Positions 10,013 through 23,273 of a stretch of DNA of 64,000 nucleotides are shown in pieces (within the stretch, counting starts at the first letter, position 1; each line of letters opens with the position of its first letter). The position numbers and the translations under genes were made by a program. A model generated the notes under the pieces. That model was not told where the DNA came from. It did no database searches and saw only the letters and a program-made list of their open reading frames with translations. The stretch comes from Pisaster brevispinus (Eukaryota; Echinodermata; Asteroidea; Forcipulatida; Asteriidae), in contig JAMKCF010000042.1 of assembly GCA_023634235.1 (NCBI GenBank), forward strand, positions 496,001 to 560,000, given 5' to 3'.

Positions 10013-12325
10013 GCATGTCTCGGTCAGTGAATTTTACCACAACAATTTTTTTTCTGATCAAAGTCGGGACATTTTAGTAAAAAACAGGCCACAGGCAACA
10101 GCATTGGCAACACTCCTGGGCACGTTCCGGTAGTCAATACCCAAACTAGATCGCTGATGTCGATTAGTAAACTTCACGGAATTCGACCAACCTAAACAAA
10201 ACCCAGCACCACAAAAGACACGGGTCCCCTTCCACTTCTTTTCTTTACCGGTGCATGTATGAAAGGTCAACACATCACGCTCCAATGACTCTAAAGCTTA
10301 GATGTCAACAATGGAAATCAAGAGCCAAACCTTTCCCGAATAAATTAAATACTGAAAAAAAAAAACCAAGATTAGAAGAGCTTCATTATTGTAAGGAACA
10401 CTGTAAAAATTAATTCTTCAATTTGACTAAAAAAATAGTCCAGCGCGATGTCTGACAGGACTGATTTTAAATAGTCAAAAGTCAGAGCATGACTAAGGAT
10501 TTAGTACAAAATGCGACTAATTTGTATTAGTCATTTGACTAGACTAGAATGATGTCTTACGCGACTAATCTTTAGTCCAGCACACTTTTAGCTTAGCCTA
10601 GCGATTTTTTTGCTCAGTCAAGCGACTTTTCACCTTAGTCCAGTACCCTGTGATTTGTCATTCAGGGGTTCGACTGATGACATAAGTCGAAGACCTTTTT
10701 ATTCATAACAAGTTGGCTTTGGTCAAGAAAGTCTGTCAAAATTTGCAGTTTGGCATTGGTTCAATATAAATAAAGCATACTAAAACTGTGTGAAGTAGAA
10801 TACTGAAATAAACACATACCAGTATCATCTAATAACAACATTTTACGGTTATTTATGCAAAAGGGGGTTTGTTCTCGAAACTAACTCAATAATTTCAACC
10901 TTGTAGCTTGAATACCAATTTAAATGTTACGAGGCAAGTAGACTCCGACAACTACATGCTGAGTATTTTTTATATAAATTCGTTCTCCACATGGCGTTCA
11001 GCCAATGCAAAGGTCTAAATGACTATAGAAATACTTTTTACACAATGTACTTAACACAAGTAAGTACTGAAGTAGATAGTGTGAGTTCTTAAAATTCTCA
11101 CAAAACAATGCTATGTTTTGGCAGTAGCACATTCAGTTGTTATTTTCCTCAAAGATTGGAGTATCTCAAAGATGAAGTAAGCTTCAAAGTTCGATTGGCA
11201 CTACGCCCACAGCTTATGAGCTAGGTAGTTAGACGTACGATGAATGCACCGTGTGGAACGCGGTGTGCAGCAGCTTGCTTAACGTCCTACCAATGACGCA
11301 TAGGCTACATTAGAACAGGCAGTGTACCAGTATCTTGCTGAATTAGCGGGCAAAATTTTAATTGACAAATTCTGCTCGGAAAACTGCCAACTTTCTCATT
11401 CAAAAACTAAAAATGAGTGGATAAACCAAGACGGGAAAAAATTGACCAAACCGATTAGATCACACCTCCGTAGCTGACTAATTGTTTTTAAAGTCTTCAG
11501 ACCAGTTAAAATTAGTAAAAACTATACACTTTGACTAAATCGTCTTAGTCGAAACAAATTTCTAGTCAGGGTTTAAAATGCTGACTATTATTAATTAGTC
11601 ACCGCAAAATAAGGACAAGTCGGGCTAACAATATATTAGTCGCAGACCCATGACATGACACCGGAGGACCAAGCAATCTTCACTCCGGCTGGCCAGTTCA
11701 GTGGTCCGGCTGGCTAGTTCAGTGTGAAAAGCAACCCCATTTCGTTTACAATATGGACAAGCAAAAAGCTGGCTGACTAGTGAAATGACAAGCCAACTGA
11801 TTCCGCTGGTTGGTCACTAAAACTGAAAATATTAAGGGCAAACCCTGCTGCGTTTTTCAACTTCTATTCTTATAATGTCGGGAAAGGTTGACTTTGGGTT
11901 GAACTAAAAAAAGACAGCTTGAAAAATAAGGCTTACAAACGGGTGTAAAGAAATCTACGGGCCTTTTCCCGAAACTAACAAATGAAATAGAAAAGTCGAC
12001 AGTTACAAACCTTCAATACAGTATAACCGACTAAAGTACATGACATTAAATTATACCGAATATAAGATACTTCAACTCAAAAGTACGTAAAAAAAATGGA
12101 TTTTCGAATTATTAGTTGTTGGATGATAAGGCAATACAACTGATTGAGAAAAAGTTGAGGTTCGATACAGTATAGCTTGCTTTCGTTTTCCTGAATATCA
12201 CTGGAAAGTTAGCCCCAAAACGTGCGGTACAAAAACAACCGGATTTCAACTTAGAAATTCTCAGATTTGTGAATATTTGTGCCAATAGGCCTAAAACATA
12301 CAGTGCGAATAAAAGTCCAACTTAC
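10013..12325. other. SLC6 candidate first intron; GACTAA/TTAGTC-rich stretches
   Basis: No gene recognised. Bases 10420-10690 and 11470-11650 are dense in GACTAA and TTAGTC words in both orientations, as in an old element with ends about 1.2 kb apart. Between them I see only ordinary AT-rich sequence. Confidence 0.45.
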
Positions 12326-12418
12326 TTAAAGGGTGTGGAATTGGAGATACAGAACACTCGGCCGTTACTGTCCAGGCAAACACGCGTGTACGTAACCACC
12401 AATCCTTGACTGTTGAAA
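12326..12418 (-). other. Candidate 5' non-coding exon of the SLC6 gene
   Basis: The stretch between a TATA-like box and a consensus donor GTAAGT (starting at 12325) could be an untranslated first exon. It would splice to the acceptor at 9366-9365, which lies 22 bases upstream of the ATG. The 5' limit is only estimated from the TATA spacing. Confidence 0.35.
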
Positions 12419-12445
12419 GAGTTCAACCTGTGTGGGGGGAGACAC

Positions 12446-12453
12446 CTTTATAT
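12446..12453 (-). promoter_or_regulatory. Candidate TATA box of the SLC6 gene
   Basis: On the minus strand the sequence reads ATATAAAG. It lies about 30 bases upstream of a plausible transcript start near 12418, followed by a stretch ending in a consensus donor (AA|GTAAGT at 12326/12325). The assignment is inference from spacing, and no transcript evidence is available. Confidence 0.35.
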
Positions 12454-14480
12454 CAGTTACTTTACTTATTCAAATGAGCTCTTTCACGCTGAGCGCACAT
12501 AATGGAAATGGTTTAGGCAAATGAGTTAACAGTTGTTAGTCAAAACGTTCGCAGACCTTGAAGCTTGAACAAACGTACACAGTCAAACCCAATTAACATA
12601 TTCCAACCTGGCCGTCAGGTAGTTAATACTCTTCTGTTGTAACCCTAAACATTCTACCTCCATGCTCTAAGCAATTTGCATGCAACTGTTAACAATAAAG
12701 TAAATTAGCATAATCTTGAAGAACGCAGCAACAACATTCCTGATTTGTAACCCTCGTAAGAAATTAAACACAAATACCTTTTGAACTTAGGCCTGCTACG
12801 CAGATTAATACAGACGAATTCCGTGAAAGTCGCCTCCCTTCATTCAACGGTTATAACGATTCGATTATAAGGTGGTCATAATGGTGTAACTCTACCGCGG
12901 GAGAAAAGCACTTTGTTTGAAATTGAACTGTTCAAGCCTCTTTTATTTGCCCGTAGTTCCACCCCCTAAACTTTGCGCCGACAGACCGTCTACGTCACCA
13001 GCATACCCGGAGGGGCCAAGGTTGATCGTGGGGCTTGGTGGGCTTTAGCAGGAGAACTCGATCTGATGACGAAGTTTCAAAGGAAAGCGGATATTATGAG
13101 CTTGTCAATTTGTGATAGAAACCCCATAACAGTGAACTTGACCCCCCCCCGAAAGCGCCCCGCATAAACCACGGAGTGTAAAGTGCGTGCGAAGATACCG
13201 GACTTTACCACGAGACCCATTTCATTTAATCATTTAGTTGTCATCGTGATCGGTGGCGATGGGGTGGGCTAGAGGGGATCTCCCGGCTCACCCCAACCAT
13301 TGTCCCCCAAATGAGATCGAAAAAACAAAAACAAAACACCCCCCAAAAAAGCACAATAAATTAAATAGTTTGAAACATCGAAAGCTCCCTCTACCCCCCC
13401 CCCCCCCAAAAATAAATTAAGTACAATATATAAATACGTGTAAATAAATAAATAAAACACATAATTTAAATAACAAAAATAAGTAAATGAAAGATGAAAA
13501 ACCCCCACACCCCAAAACATAAAAAGGGTGGGGGAAGACCCCCCCCAAGCAAAGTACGCTAGCACTAATAGTATATACCTGAGTGTCTGAGATGTAATCA
13601 ACCCCCCCCCCCCACAAAAAAAAAAATAAAAAAATAAAAATAAATAAACACAAAATAATAATAACAATAATAATGTGGTCCCGTGGACTGGATTCGAACG
13701 GGAGTCACAGACTGAGGTGAAAGGCAGGGAAACAAACGAAAAAAAGGTAAACTTGTTCCCCGAATAACAAATTATTAGCAGTGGGAGACTTTGAGAAGAT
13801 AACGGGCGTCCCAATCATCCTTTTCCATTGTTTATCCGTCAATATAACAGTAGAAAATGACGGCACGGTCTGAAACAATGGAAACATATTCTGCACACTG
13901 TTTTGGACACAGTGACATTTCAGAGGATCCGCCTTCTCACATTGCAGGAGTTTACAAACAACATTTTTTTTTAATGACCTTTGGTCTCCTGAGCCTCCTG
14001 GCCTCCTGGTTCAGAAACGATTCTTGGAATCAAAAAGGTGCGACGGCGAAGGGTCACATCAATTAGAGTGCGTGGGGTCCAAAGGGGTGTTTTGTTGTCA
14101 TTGTTATGAGTTTTTATCTTTTAATTGATACCTGAAATAAAGTTGCATTTTGTACCACCTCCACCCGTATTGATCGCCACGCACCGACCGACGGCATGTT
14201 CCTGAGTGCGTCATTAACTTGTTCCCTTATACTGGGGGGGGGGGCGGGTTTCAGCCCTAACTTTAGCTTCTATAACTTTTGAACCATACGTTTTGCATTA
14301 TAAATTAATAAGTGGATATTTTACAGTTTAACCTGGATAACAGCCCCATAACCTGGAAAAAATACCAATCATGTATAGGACCTTTAAGTCAAGACATCCG
14401 CATTGTACCAGCTGCTAGTCATCCTCGTGCACTCGATCCCTCTCGGATGTCACCTTGCTTATAATGTGCTCACGGTGAAG
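12454..14480. other. Region upstream of SLC6, no gene recognised
   Basis: Contains C and G homopolymer runs near 13397 and 13604 and A-rich low complexity. Short open frames here come from homopolymer tracts. I see no conserved protein motif or splice-paired exon. Confidence 0.5.
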
Positions 14481-14481
14481 G

Positions 14482-14563
14482 GCCAGATTTCATATGCAAA
14501 CACAAACTACTGCTTAGTACTTTTCTGCTATAGATAAAAATGAGCTAGCTACCCAGTCCCAGG
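14482..14563 (+). mobile_element. Diverged partial GGGCCC foldback MITE
   Basis: GGCCAGATTTCATATGC, TGCTTAGTACTTTTCTGCTA and ATGAGCTAGCTACCCAGTC line up with the left half of the intact copy that follows at 14571. Confidence 0.5.
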
Positions 14564-14570
14564 GCCCAAT

Positions 14571-14740
14571 TTCATAGAGCTGCTTAAGCAGAAAATATTG
14601 CTTAACAATTGTCTGTTAAGCAGAAATGAGCAGGATACCAGTCACAAATTGTACATGTGACATGGTAGTTTGGCTGGTAACCTTCTTTGGGTAAGCATAA
14701 TTTTGCTGTTTAAATAAGCAGCTTTATGAAATTGGGCCCT
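14571..14740 (+). mobile_element. GGGCCC foldback MITE copy 1
   Basis: It has about 26-bp terminal inverted repeats starting AGGGCCCAATTTCATAGAGC. The interior is GCAGAAATGAGCAGGATACC and TGGTAGTTTGGCTGGTAACC. Other copies are at 30680, 46470 and 52668. Confidence 0.85.
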
Positions 14741-15008
14741 GATGATGGTATTTTGGTAAATGTGTTGTGCCTAGCTACTTTTTGTCTTTGTGACCTACCC
14801 AGAACAAATACAAGTCATAAACCAAATTTTGTTCACTGAAAACTCATGGCCAACAGACGTCGTTTTTTTGTGTGTTGATCTTGACAGAATTTCGGACAAC
14901 CATAATCAGCACTCCGGACGCATCCTTGAACTGACCGACAGAGTTGACCCATTCACGGAGTTATCACTATATGATTGATGTTATATTATTATTGTATTTC
15001 TCTCCACA

Positions 15009-15009
<1 letters not shown>

Positions 15010-15051
<42 letters not shown>

Positions 15052-15052
15052 G
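15010..15052. repeat. (AAT)n microsatellite
   Basis: Fourteen uninterrupted TAA units. Confidence 0.98.
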
Positions 15053-16452
15053 TGGCAATTTATAATGCGCCATGTCTGTCTAAAAGACACTCCTGGCGCA
15101 GATATACAATAAATTACAGTCAGAAGAGATACACAAAACGGAAAATAAATATTTTAAAGGCTAGACTGGGGATAACAATGAAAAAAAGAGAATAAAAAAA
15201 GAAGAAGAAAAAAAAACCCCACCATCATTTAACCAAAAGGTTCAGTCTGCCAATACTGGTTAAAAATGGCATTACACACGAGAAAACTAATTACAAAGAC
15301 ATACATAATTTATTACAAACGTTGAGTTCCATGGGTTGTATCAAGGATACAACTGCTGACTGCTGCATTAAATAAAGATATAGATGCTCAGCAAAATAGC
15401 AATTGGTTGGCAATGACTTCCACAAGGCAAGCAGACTTTGATAAACACAAAACCATAATATTTATTTACTTTTTTGTTTTCTATTTCCGTTTGTAAGTCA
15501 CTGTATTCGACGTGTTTTATTATTGTTATTTTTTATGTATATTATACTTTGACTGTATTTTGTAGTTTGTCGGGTCAATGAAACTGATACACTGTACTAT
15601 TTTGTGGTTCTGGGTGACCTCACTTAAAAAGAAAAAAATCCCACGATTTGTGTGAATTAAAAAAGAGCAGCGGTATATGTCTAGTTCTTTATTCCAATAA
15701 TGACTCTTATTCATTTATGTATTTAAACTTCTTTATACTCGGTATAGCTGGTTCAACCAGAGTTGTTTTCCAAGGGGCTGTGTTGCATAAAAATATTTTT
15801 AAAATGTGAAAAATGCCCAGAATAAAATATGAAATACCGTCAAATTGTTGCATCACGCATAGAGGGCTCACAATCACTTACAAGTGAAAACAAAAATCAG
15901 ACAAGAAGATATGCAAGTTATATTCAGCAATTGCTGCGAAATTAAACGTATACTAACACGGAGAAAACGAATAAGTTAAATAAAATAGAGCAGTGGGACA
16001 TAAATATATATCAGTTATTCATTTAAAATATCGAGCAAAATACTGCAATTAGTCCAATGGGATCGGACTGAACATTGGAAGCAGAGGCAGTGATGGAAAT
16101 ATCATGAGAATTATTTGAACATACAGATATTTTCTTTTTCAAATATTTCACACTGGGAGCATGCTGAATACTGGCGTATTATAGTTTGACTCTGGGTTTC
16201 ATTCCTTGTCATGAATGGATGGATACAAAATGTCAGCTAAAGTAACGGCTGGCTGCTCTCACTTTCAAAAGGACCAGAGGCCCAGCCTAAATGTGGCCCA
16301 GTCCCAATTGTAGCCTAAAAGCTTTTACCTAAATATAGTTTAGGATTTTTAGGTTAGCAATTGACAATCTGTTCATGTCAAACATAGTTCAACGCAAGTG
16401 CGCTCACTCCCCGCCTGCATTATTCAGCTGTGAAATATCATGATAAGTTTTA
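15053..16452. other. Intergenic, no gene recognised
   Basis: AT-rich sequence. Open frames are short and show no family motif. Confidence 0.5.
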
Positions 16453-16982
16453 TAGTCTGTACAATTTATATTACTCTCTATAACTACGATCTATGAACTA
16501 ATTAGACTTAAAAAGTCTTTTCCTTTAAAGGGATGGTTGAGTGAGGTTGACATTTTGAGTAATTTTCGGGGTCATAGTCAACACCGAATTATGTCTTTTT
16601 GCCATGTTTGAAGTAGACCTTACTCACTCACACCATTTGTATCTTAATTAATTTCATCTCAGTGACCGTGTTTTTCTAGGTTTCATAATGTGGACAATGA
16701 ACATGCTCGCCAGTAATTTTCTATCTTAAGTTGACGACTAATTAGTTCAAGAAGGATATACCCTCTCCACAAAAAGGGTGCCATCCCTTACGTTTTTGTT
16801 TTGTTTGTTTTTGTTTTAAATATAGTCATGGGCTAAGAGTTCAGCAAAAAGAATACATTCGGTGTTTACCGTTGCTTAACCCCAAAATGATTGAAATGTG
16901 AACCTCGCTCCTTTAAAGGAACAGACTTTAAGCCTAATTAGTTCATAAACCGTACTCATTAGCTTATAATTATACAGACTAA
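16453..16982. mobile_element. About 530-bp foldback element
   Basis: The left arm (TAGTCTGTACAATTTATA then CTATGAACTAATTAGACTTA and CCTTTAAAGG) is matched by the inverted right arm (CCTTTAAAGGA, TAAGCCTAATTAGTTCATA, TATACAGACTA). The arms are about 80-110 bp with gaps. No coding sequence inside. Confidence 0.75.
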
Positions 16983-17244
16983 TTTACCATAATGTCATAG
17001 GTGAATAGTGCAGGTGGGGGTATGAGTACACTGTCGTTTAATGATGTTTGACACCGGAAGCCCTACTCAATCTTACATCCACGGTGCATTTAAAAGTTCC
17101 GCCTTTTCCAGAAAAAGAGTTGCTCTCTACAGACTAGTCCTAAGTTAGGATGGGTTTTGTGAAATCGACCCCAGGGCTCGTTCATCAGCGCCTCTTTTCG
17201 CTTCGTTGCACAAAATATTAATAAACTCCACACAGGGATTTTTT

Positions 17245-17520
17245 TTGTATGTACAAGCACGTTCAAAACCTTCTTCCTACAGTGTTTTCCTCTTCTTCAG
17301 TTCAAACCATTCACAGTTATAACACCAGATCAAACCACAATATTTTTCTATCCATTTGTACGCACTACCTATTCTCTGGACACCATGAGATTAAGTCAGG
17401 GTCATTTTGGGGTTGTTTTAAGAACTCCTTCAAAATTCATCTTGTCTCTAGTTATCTTGGGTAGCTTCTTCTTTTTTCATCCTTCACCTCAATGAGTTTC
17501 TAGTTATGATGTACCTTCTT
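17245..17520 (+). mobile_element. Non-LTR retrotransposon (LINE) C-terminal remnant
   Basis: The plus-strand frame gives YKHVQNLLPTVFSS, HSYNTRSNHN and then KNSFKIHLVSSYL. The H.LLP..., YNTR... and ...FK..L order is the usual C-terminal pattern of CR1-like LINEs. It is isolated and lacks upstream reverse transcriptase motifs. Confidence 0.55.
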
Positions 17521-17704
17521 GTTCCGTCTTAGCCCATTTGGTGGCGTTTTGCTTGTTTGTTTGTCCCTGTCTGTCGTTCTGTTGTTACTTAAGTTCTGTT
17601 CAGAAGTCCAGTATTTTGTTTATGAGGCATTTCTATACAAGACTTTGTCTTTTGATTATTCCTCCATATTTGCCTCTGTTTCATTGTAACACATGTAACA
17701 AGGG

Positions 17705-17815
17705 AATAACATTGTGTGGAGTCGGTCTTCACTGCGTGTAATGACCGGGTTGGTGGCTGGCCACTGGTAATGGACCGATCCGAAGGCTGGACTGTTTTTA
17801 CAGTGGTTGTTGTTG
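17705..17815. mobile_element. Half copy of the TTGGTGGCTGGCC foldback element
   Basis: TCTTCACTGCGTG, ACCGGGTTGGTGGCTGGCC and TGGTAATGGACC match one arm of the hairpin element at 44631-44796. Confidence 0.65.
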
Positions 17816-18011
17816 TAAACAATTTGTTTACCTAGAACCAATGCACTGCCAATAAAAGCTGTGATTTGTTCCAGCTACAGAGCTCTTTCGTTTGTAAACA
17901 TAACCGATGACACCCCCACCCCCGTCACAGTGTGCGGTAGAGGTTATGCCAACCCGTTTTAGTTTCGTTTTACTTCGATGCATTAATATTTTCACCAAGA
18001 AATGGGTTTCA

Positions 18012-18049
18012 TTTTTTTTTTTTTTTTTTTTTGGGGGGGGGGGGGGAGA
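18012..18049. repeat. Poly-T / poly-G tract
   Basis: A T run followed directly by a G run. Confidence 0.95.
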
Positions 18050-20333
18050 AGGGACAGACCAAGGAGGTATTTTCTACCTCCATGGACAGACAAAGTTCCG
18101 CCCCCAGCCGGATCTCCAGTGCCCCTGCGCAGCAGGAGAGTTTTCCCACCGAGGTGACAAAGGGTTCACAGTTCAAAAGTAAAACCAAAACGTCATGGAA
18201 ACTTCCGTTGGTATTTGATTAGGGAAATGACGAGAACCCTATTTACTAAAATCTCCTGGGCGTAACTATTTGCCTGGGACAAATCGAGGGCTACGGTAAA
18301 CATGATCTTTTTCCATTGTCCTCCAACGGTTAAAATTTCAGTTCGCTTGATTTTGTGTTTGTCTTACAAGTTTCATTGGCTTTATATATAGATGCAGTCA
18401 TGGGGCACTAAATTGAAGAACGCTTGTGTAAGTTGAATTATTGGCCGAAACATGCATCAAATATAATATGACATGGAAGTATTCGGTGCGGATTGTTGAT
18501 CGTCTTTATAACAAGTCGTATTCTAAAGTCAGTACATACAATGAGCATAGAGAAAAACAACAACAAAGCAAAGACGTGTGTCTTTTTCTAACACCAATAC
18601 TTTTACTTCAGTGGTGTTACGTTAATGGAAATGGAACAAATTAGAATGTCACCCGCAAGAACATGTATGTCCTTTTACCCCACAAACACCCATTCTCAAA
18701 AATGCATCCCTGTGGAGTATTCTTTTGCTCTTTCTTTTTTCCCCTGCACTTTTACAATTTCCCATAGACTTTGTACACAAGTTTCCTTGCGGAGCAATTT
18801 CCCCTGCGGAGAGACATTTTGTTTTCCCATTTTTTGTTTTGTCCCCGGTCTCAAGGTACGGTACCGAAAATGAGAGCATAAATAAGGCATTTGCATTAAT
18901 ATGCATAAAATGTGGAGTATTTTATAGTGTTGTCCGTGACACTGGAGTGACTTCAGATGATTCAGCAGAAAGCCACCACATTGGCCCCTATTGTACAGCA
19001 CAATCCTGCCTTTATGCATGGAGGTAGAAGGGGCTTGACAAGTGTCCTTGCGTGAGGGTTGACCTGGGGGGGGGGGTCTCTCGAGCACTCTTCAGGATTG
19101 GCCCTTGAAGATCGTTGTTTTTGTTGCCCTATTGACTTTCTCTGTTATCCTCTTTTATTCCTCTTCCATTCTTGTCTCTACGCAAACAAAGCCTGTCTAT
19201 TGTCAGATCCAAGGAACGGGAGAGTGAGGTTATCGCCAGTTGGATTTATTTGCCAAGTAAGCTGCGTTGGACCACGTTGACTTTGAGACCGAATTAACCG
19301 CAAACGCGGGCCGTGTCCAAATTGTCACCATGCGATGAAGTGTAGGGGTGCACCCCACTAAATAGGGAGTAAACAGAGCGTCGGCCTCATTACTTTTTTT
19401 GTAGGCCCTCAAAATATTCTGTTCTAGACAGATTTGAGAGCCCAAGAAAAGGGGAACAGTGTAAAAATTGTGCCCAATTGTGCCCAAAAGAGTTATTGAA
19501 ACTAAAATGGTCCCACTTGACTAGAAGAGACACTGATCATGGATTCATGGACGGAATGCATTATTTTGTGTTTATGTTGGGGGGGGGGGGGGCTACGCAA
19601 AGACGCGCTTTATTGCGTGTTGATAAGAGCTCCATTGTGTGCTTTATTGTAAATACTACATTTTCTATTGCTGTAACGGAACAAATTTATAACCCGATCC
19701 CCAAATAGTAAACTTTTATGATTACCAAAAAGCTTATGATGCTATTTCTGGTCCCGTTTTTGACATTTCCTCCGGGGCAGCACATAAAAGCCACAGTAAA
19801 GTAGGCCTGTGTATATTGACTGTCATGGGCTTGTAAACTGAGAGTGCACCAACAACGTCTGGGGCTGCATAACTAATAGTGTTTACATGAACAGAAAAGA
19901 TTTACAAAAGACTTGCATAAATCAACAATGTTTACAGCAAACCTGTGAAGTCGACCTCCAACGCATACGGACCTAAATAATGGTCAAATTATGATTTGTA
20001 AAAAATTCTTTACAATTTTCACAGCTTCGGTTTGAGATACACCGACGTGAATGAAAACAAGTATACACAACGTGCCATTTGTTATCCAGACAGAAAAGTG
20101 GTGACTTTTGACCCCCTTGAACTGACGTCAACTCGCGCGACAACTTCCAGGATCTGTCATTTTGAGAGTCAAATTGCACGTAAACTTCAAAACAGTTTGC
20201 ATGTAAATTTGCGCACCATAAGTGCACTTTTTGCTGTTAAAGATGAGGTGACGAAGATTTATTGTGGTTGATAACGTCAGGTGAATTGGGGGCAATAGTA
20301 CAATTCCAAGTGTTTGTATTCGCCTTATAATAG
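18050..20333. other. Intergenic, no gene recognised
   Basis: Several overlapping open frames of 70-130 codons lie between 18.6 and 19.3 kb on both strands. None shows a domain motif, a signal peptide or paired splice sites that I could support. Confidence 0.45.
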
Positions 20334-20436
20334 GGGACTTTTGGGACGCTAGGTAGCAGCAGACTTACCAGGTAAATAATTCACAGTTCTCGGTAATGTG
20401 CGCATACTCAGAACTACGCAAACAATGGAAACCAAC
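20334..20436. mobile_element. GACGCTAGGT MITE copy (right end eroded)
   Basis: GGGACTTTTGGGACGCTAGG, AGCAGACTTACCAG and TATGCGCAT/TGTGCGCAT-type segments match 51388-51498, where the inverted end ACCTAGCGAC is intact. Confidence 0.65.
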
Positions 20437-21505
20437 TGGGAAGTCTGCTGAGCATTCCAAAGTCTCTCATGAACGATGCATTGTGTTTGTATGAAATGAT
20501 TTTTGTTTTAAACAACAGTACCACAAACGAATTTGGGAAGGTGACTTTGTGGGGCCACAAATCTAAAAGGAAAGACAAATTTTTCAGACACACTGTGTGT
20601 AACATGCATGAAGCTACTTATGTTTTCTAGTCATGGTAATTTGACAATTGCCTTGGTGGTAAGCTAGGTATCAATAGGAAATTTAGTTTTGGGGCGGAGT
20701 ACACAACATTTGTTCACAAACAGACTGTTAAGACCAGAGCAATGGCATCATCAAGTATAGACATATCGACCTACCAAGGAAATTAGAACTATAAATTGTC
20801 TATTGCTTAATTGTTCAAAACACTCCAAAAGTCACACAAGTCGTCGTCTCCCGACACTTACCCCGTTGTTTTTTAAGAATTGTTTTTTAAGTATAGCGCA
20901 TGAGACACGTTAAGAAGATCACTAAACAATTAATGAATACGTATTGGCTGTTAAACGACCTTGCCAAACGAGGTTCTGTCTATTCAAACGATAGAAGAAG
21001 AGGGGGGTGGTATGTTGAAATCGTGACGCTTAGTAATGAAGCATTTCCTTTGAACATGAATTTGCGAGAGTACTTTGCTGTATTGACTTGTAATCGCTAA
21101 CCTTTGATGAGTAAGGAATTCAATGAAACCCCATTCTCGTGGCTATATAAACACATTTACTGTGCCACAGTTGAGTCCAATTGCACATCAACAATAACGT
21201 CATTCAGGCAGCTCTGACGACTTATAATGTCAATGTCGTTTGTCTTGAACTTCTATAGAATGAAGTACTGTTAAGAAATCTTCACTATCTGGGACATCGT
21301 GAGTCAGTGCTATAAAAAAAATCACCGAACGAATTGACACACAATATTAGGGTAGCATCCTATACCCACCTTCAACCTATATGGTGTTCATTACTGGACA
21401 CTTACACGGCGACTTTTTTTTCATCGAAGCGCCCTTTTTTTGGGGGGGGGGGGGGAAGGGGCGACTTTTTTTTTTTGCGGTGACGTTAGTGTCACAGTAA
21501 TGCTT

Positions 21506-21531
21506 TGTGTGTGTGTGTGTGTGTGTGTGTT
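21506..21531. repeat. (TG)n microsatellite
   Basis: Twelve TG units. Shorter TG tracts occur near 21715 and 21893, with a GGTGTCCTCACTAGTC phrase repeated in between. Confidence 0.95.
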
Positions 21532-22269
21532 TGTATTGCCAACCCTCTGAGGACATTTTACAATAGGGACAATAGGTCCTCACTAGTCGGTTCTTTGTTT
21601 TCAGGTGTCCTCACTAGTCATTTCTCATTTGTGTACAAAACCAATGGGGATTGCTTCAATACAGGAACAACAGAAAGTACAATAGGTGTCCTCTAACGTA
21701 TAGGAGTGCTGTACCTGTGTGTGTGTGTGAGTGCCCTTACACATGCCAACTTACGGGGTACTTTTAACAATGGAACAATGGACCCCACAAGGCAATTTCA
21801 ATAGGAACAATAGGGCCCCACAAGGGAATTCTTTAGAAAAGGGAACAATAGAACAACAATAGCAGTACCCCACAAACCGGATCCGTAAGGTTGTGTGTGT
21901 GTGTGTGGGTTTGTGTGTTTAGTTGGCATGAATTTTGCACATTAAGATAAATATTGACATGTTAAAAAAGGATTAAAGTATTAAAACAGTATCTTAACTA
22001 TCTAAATTTATAAAAATCCCCCCCGAAAAAAAACACCGAAAAAGAAAAAAGAAAACAAACACCCCCAAGAAAACAAGCACAAACAGTAGATCAGTTACAG
22101 ATTCGATGAAGATTGCGATATGGATGGGGAGGTGCGGATCAGACCTCGTTGTCATGGTAAACGCTTTTTTCTTTTTGAAAATTAAGATAAATTCTGGCAT
22201 TTTCCAAAAGTAGCATGCTTCCCCCTTTGAAAGCATAGTTTTTTACCTCCCAAAAACATGAATTTCAAA

Positions 22270-22600
22270 AAACTGGCCTGCCCTCACGCTCAAAAAGGTG
22301 TCAAATAAAGTGCTCCGAATGAAAAAACCAACGAGAAGCCTTGTCATAATCACCAAAAGACGCCTGAGATGGACAGGCCATCTCCTGAGACTACCTGATG
22401 AAACACCAGCCAAGCGAGCGCTTATGGAGTGCATACGTCATAACAAGCTGCCAAGGGGCGGTCAAAGAACAACATGGCTGAACAGAATAAAATAAAGACC
22501 CGAAAGCCACGGACCCGAACATCAAGGACCGACATACCTGGCACTTGGCAACTGGTAGAGAACATGGAGAATACTTACAGAGTGCGCAATGTCAGATGTA
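22270..22600 (+). mobile_element. Non-LTR retrotransposon 3' remnant (endonuclease-RT type LINE tail)
   Basis: The plus-strand frame reads TKRRLRWTGHLLRLPDETPA, then RALME and RGGQRTTWLNRIK. This is the classic RRLRW.GH..R..D...K.al....RG.....W tail of RTE/CR1-type LINE polyproteins. It stops at TAA (22495) and continues after a frame change (TWHLATGREHGEYL). It is a dead fragment, with no reverse transcriptase core upstream. Confidence 0.75.
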
Positions 22601-23273
22601 CTTGACGAAAGCGCTTAGATGATGACTTGCTTAGAAAAAGATGTGAATTGCTTAGCGTGTATATTTATTTTTAAGGATACGCACTACGCATGACGCACAG
22701 CGCATGAGGGTAACATGAGTGATGTTTCTCTAGTGAGTACACTACCTTGATTCGTCCCCATCGTTGGTCGATTTCCAGCGCCTTGTACAATTAGAGGCCC
22801 GGGTTCGAGGGAACAGTGTGAAGAATTGTTTCTTGATTTAATAACTGTTCGTCGGCTAAAAATACATTATAACACCTCATACATATTTTCTGCGTTGTGA
22901 TTGGTTTAGAGCGCGTCACATGATATGCCTTAGTTTTACTAGTGCGTGTCACGAACGCAACGCAAACTATTCAACGGAACTATTCAACGACAGCCTAGCG
23001 ACCGATGTACTAGTGCATGGATACCCTGGTACCCTGACTACATTGACTTCAAACATTGATTTAAACGAGCTGCTTGACAACCTCTAACCCGGTGTAATGA
23101 ACAGAATGTGTGCATTTTAAACACGGTTTAGAGAACGAACGTAATAGCAGTAGTCTGGTACCCTCTTATTTTGTCAAAACTCGGTATTTCAACGTAAGAT
23201 TTTACAGTTCTTGTTTGACGATTGATTGCCACGTACGATTGATTCTACCAGAAAAATGGAGGAGGTGTTATAA

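Noticed and set aside
13675..13720. tRNA-like B-box on the minus strand (GTTCGAATCC)
   Set aside because: No A-box at the right distance and no paired stems, so it is too weak to call.
13269..13814. 181-codon frame on the minus strand
   Set aside because: Built from homopolymer G/C and A-rich tracts, with no motif and hydrophobic low complexity only.
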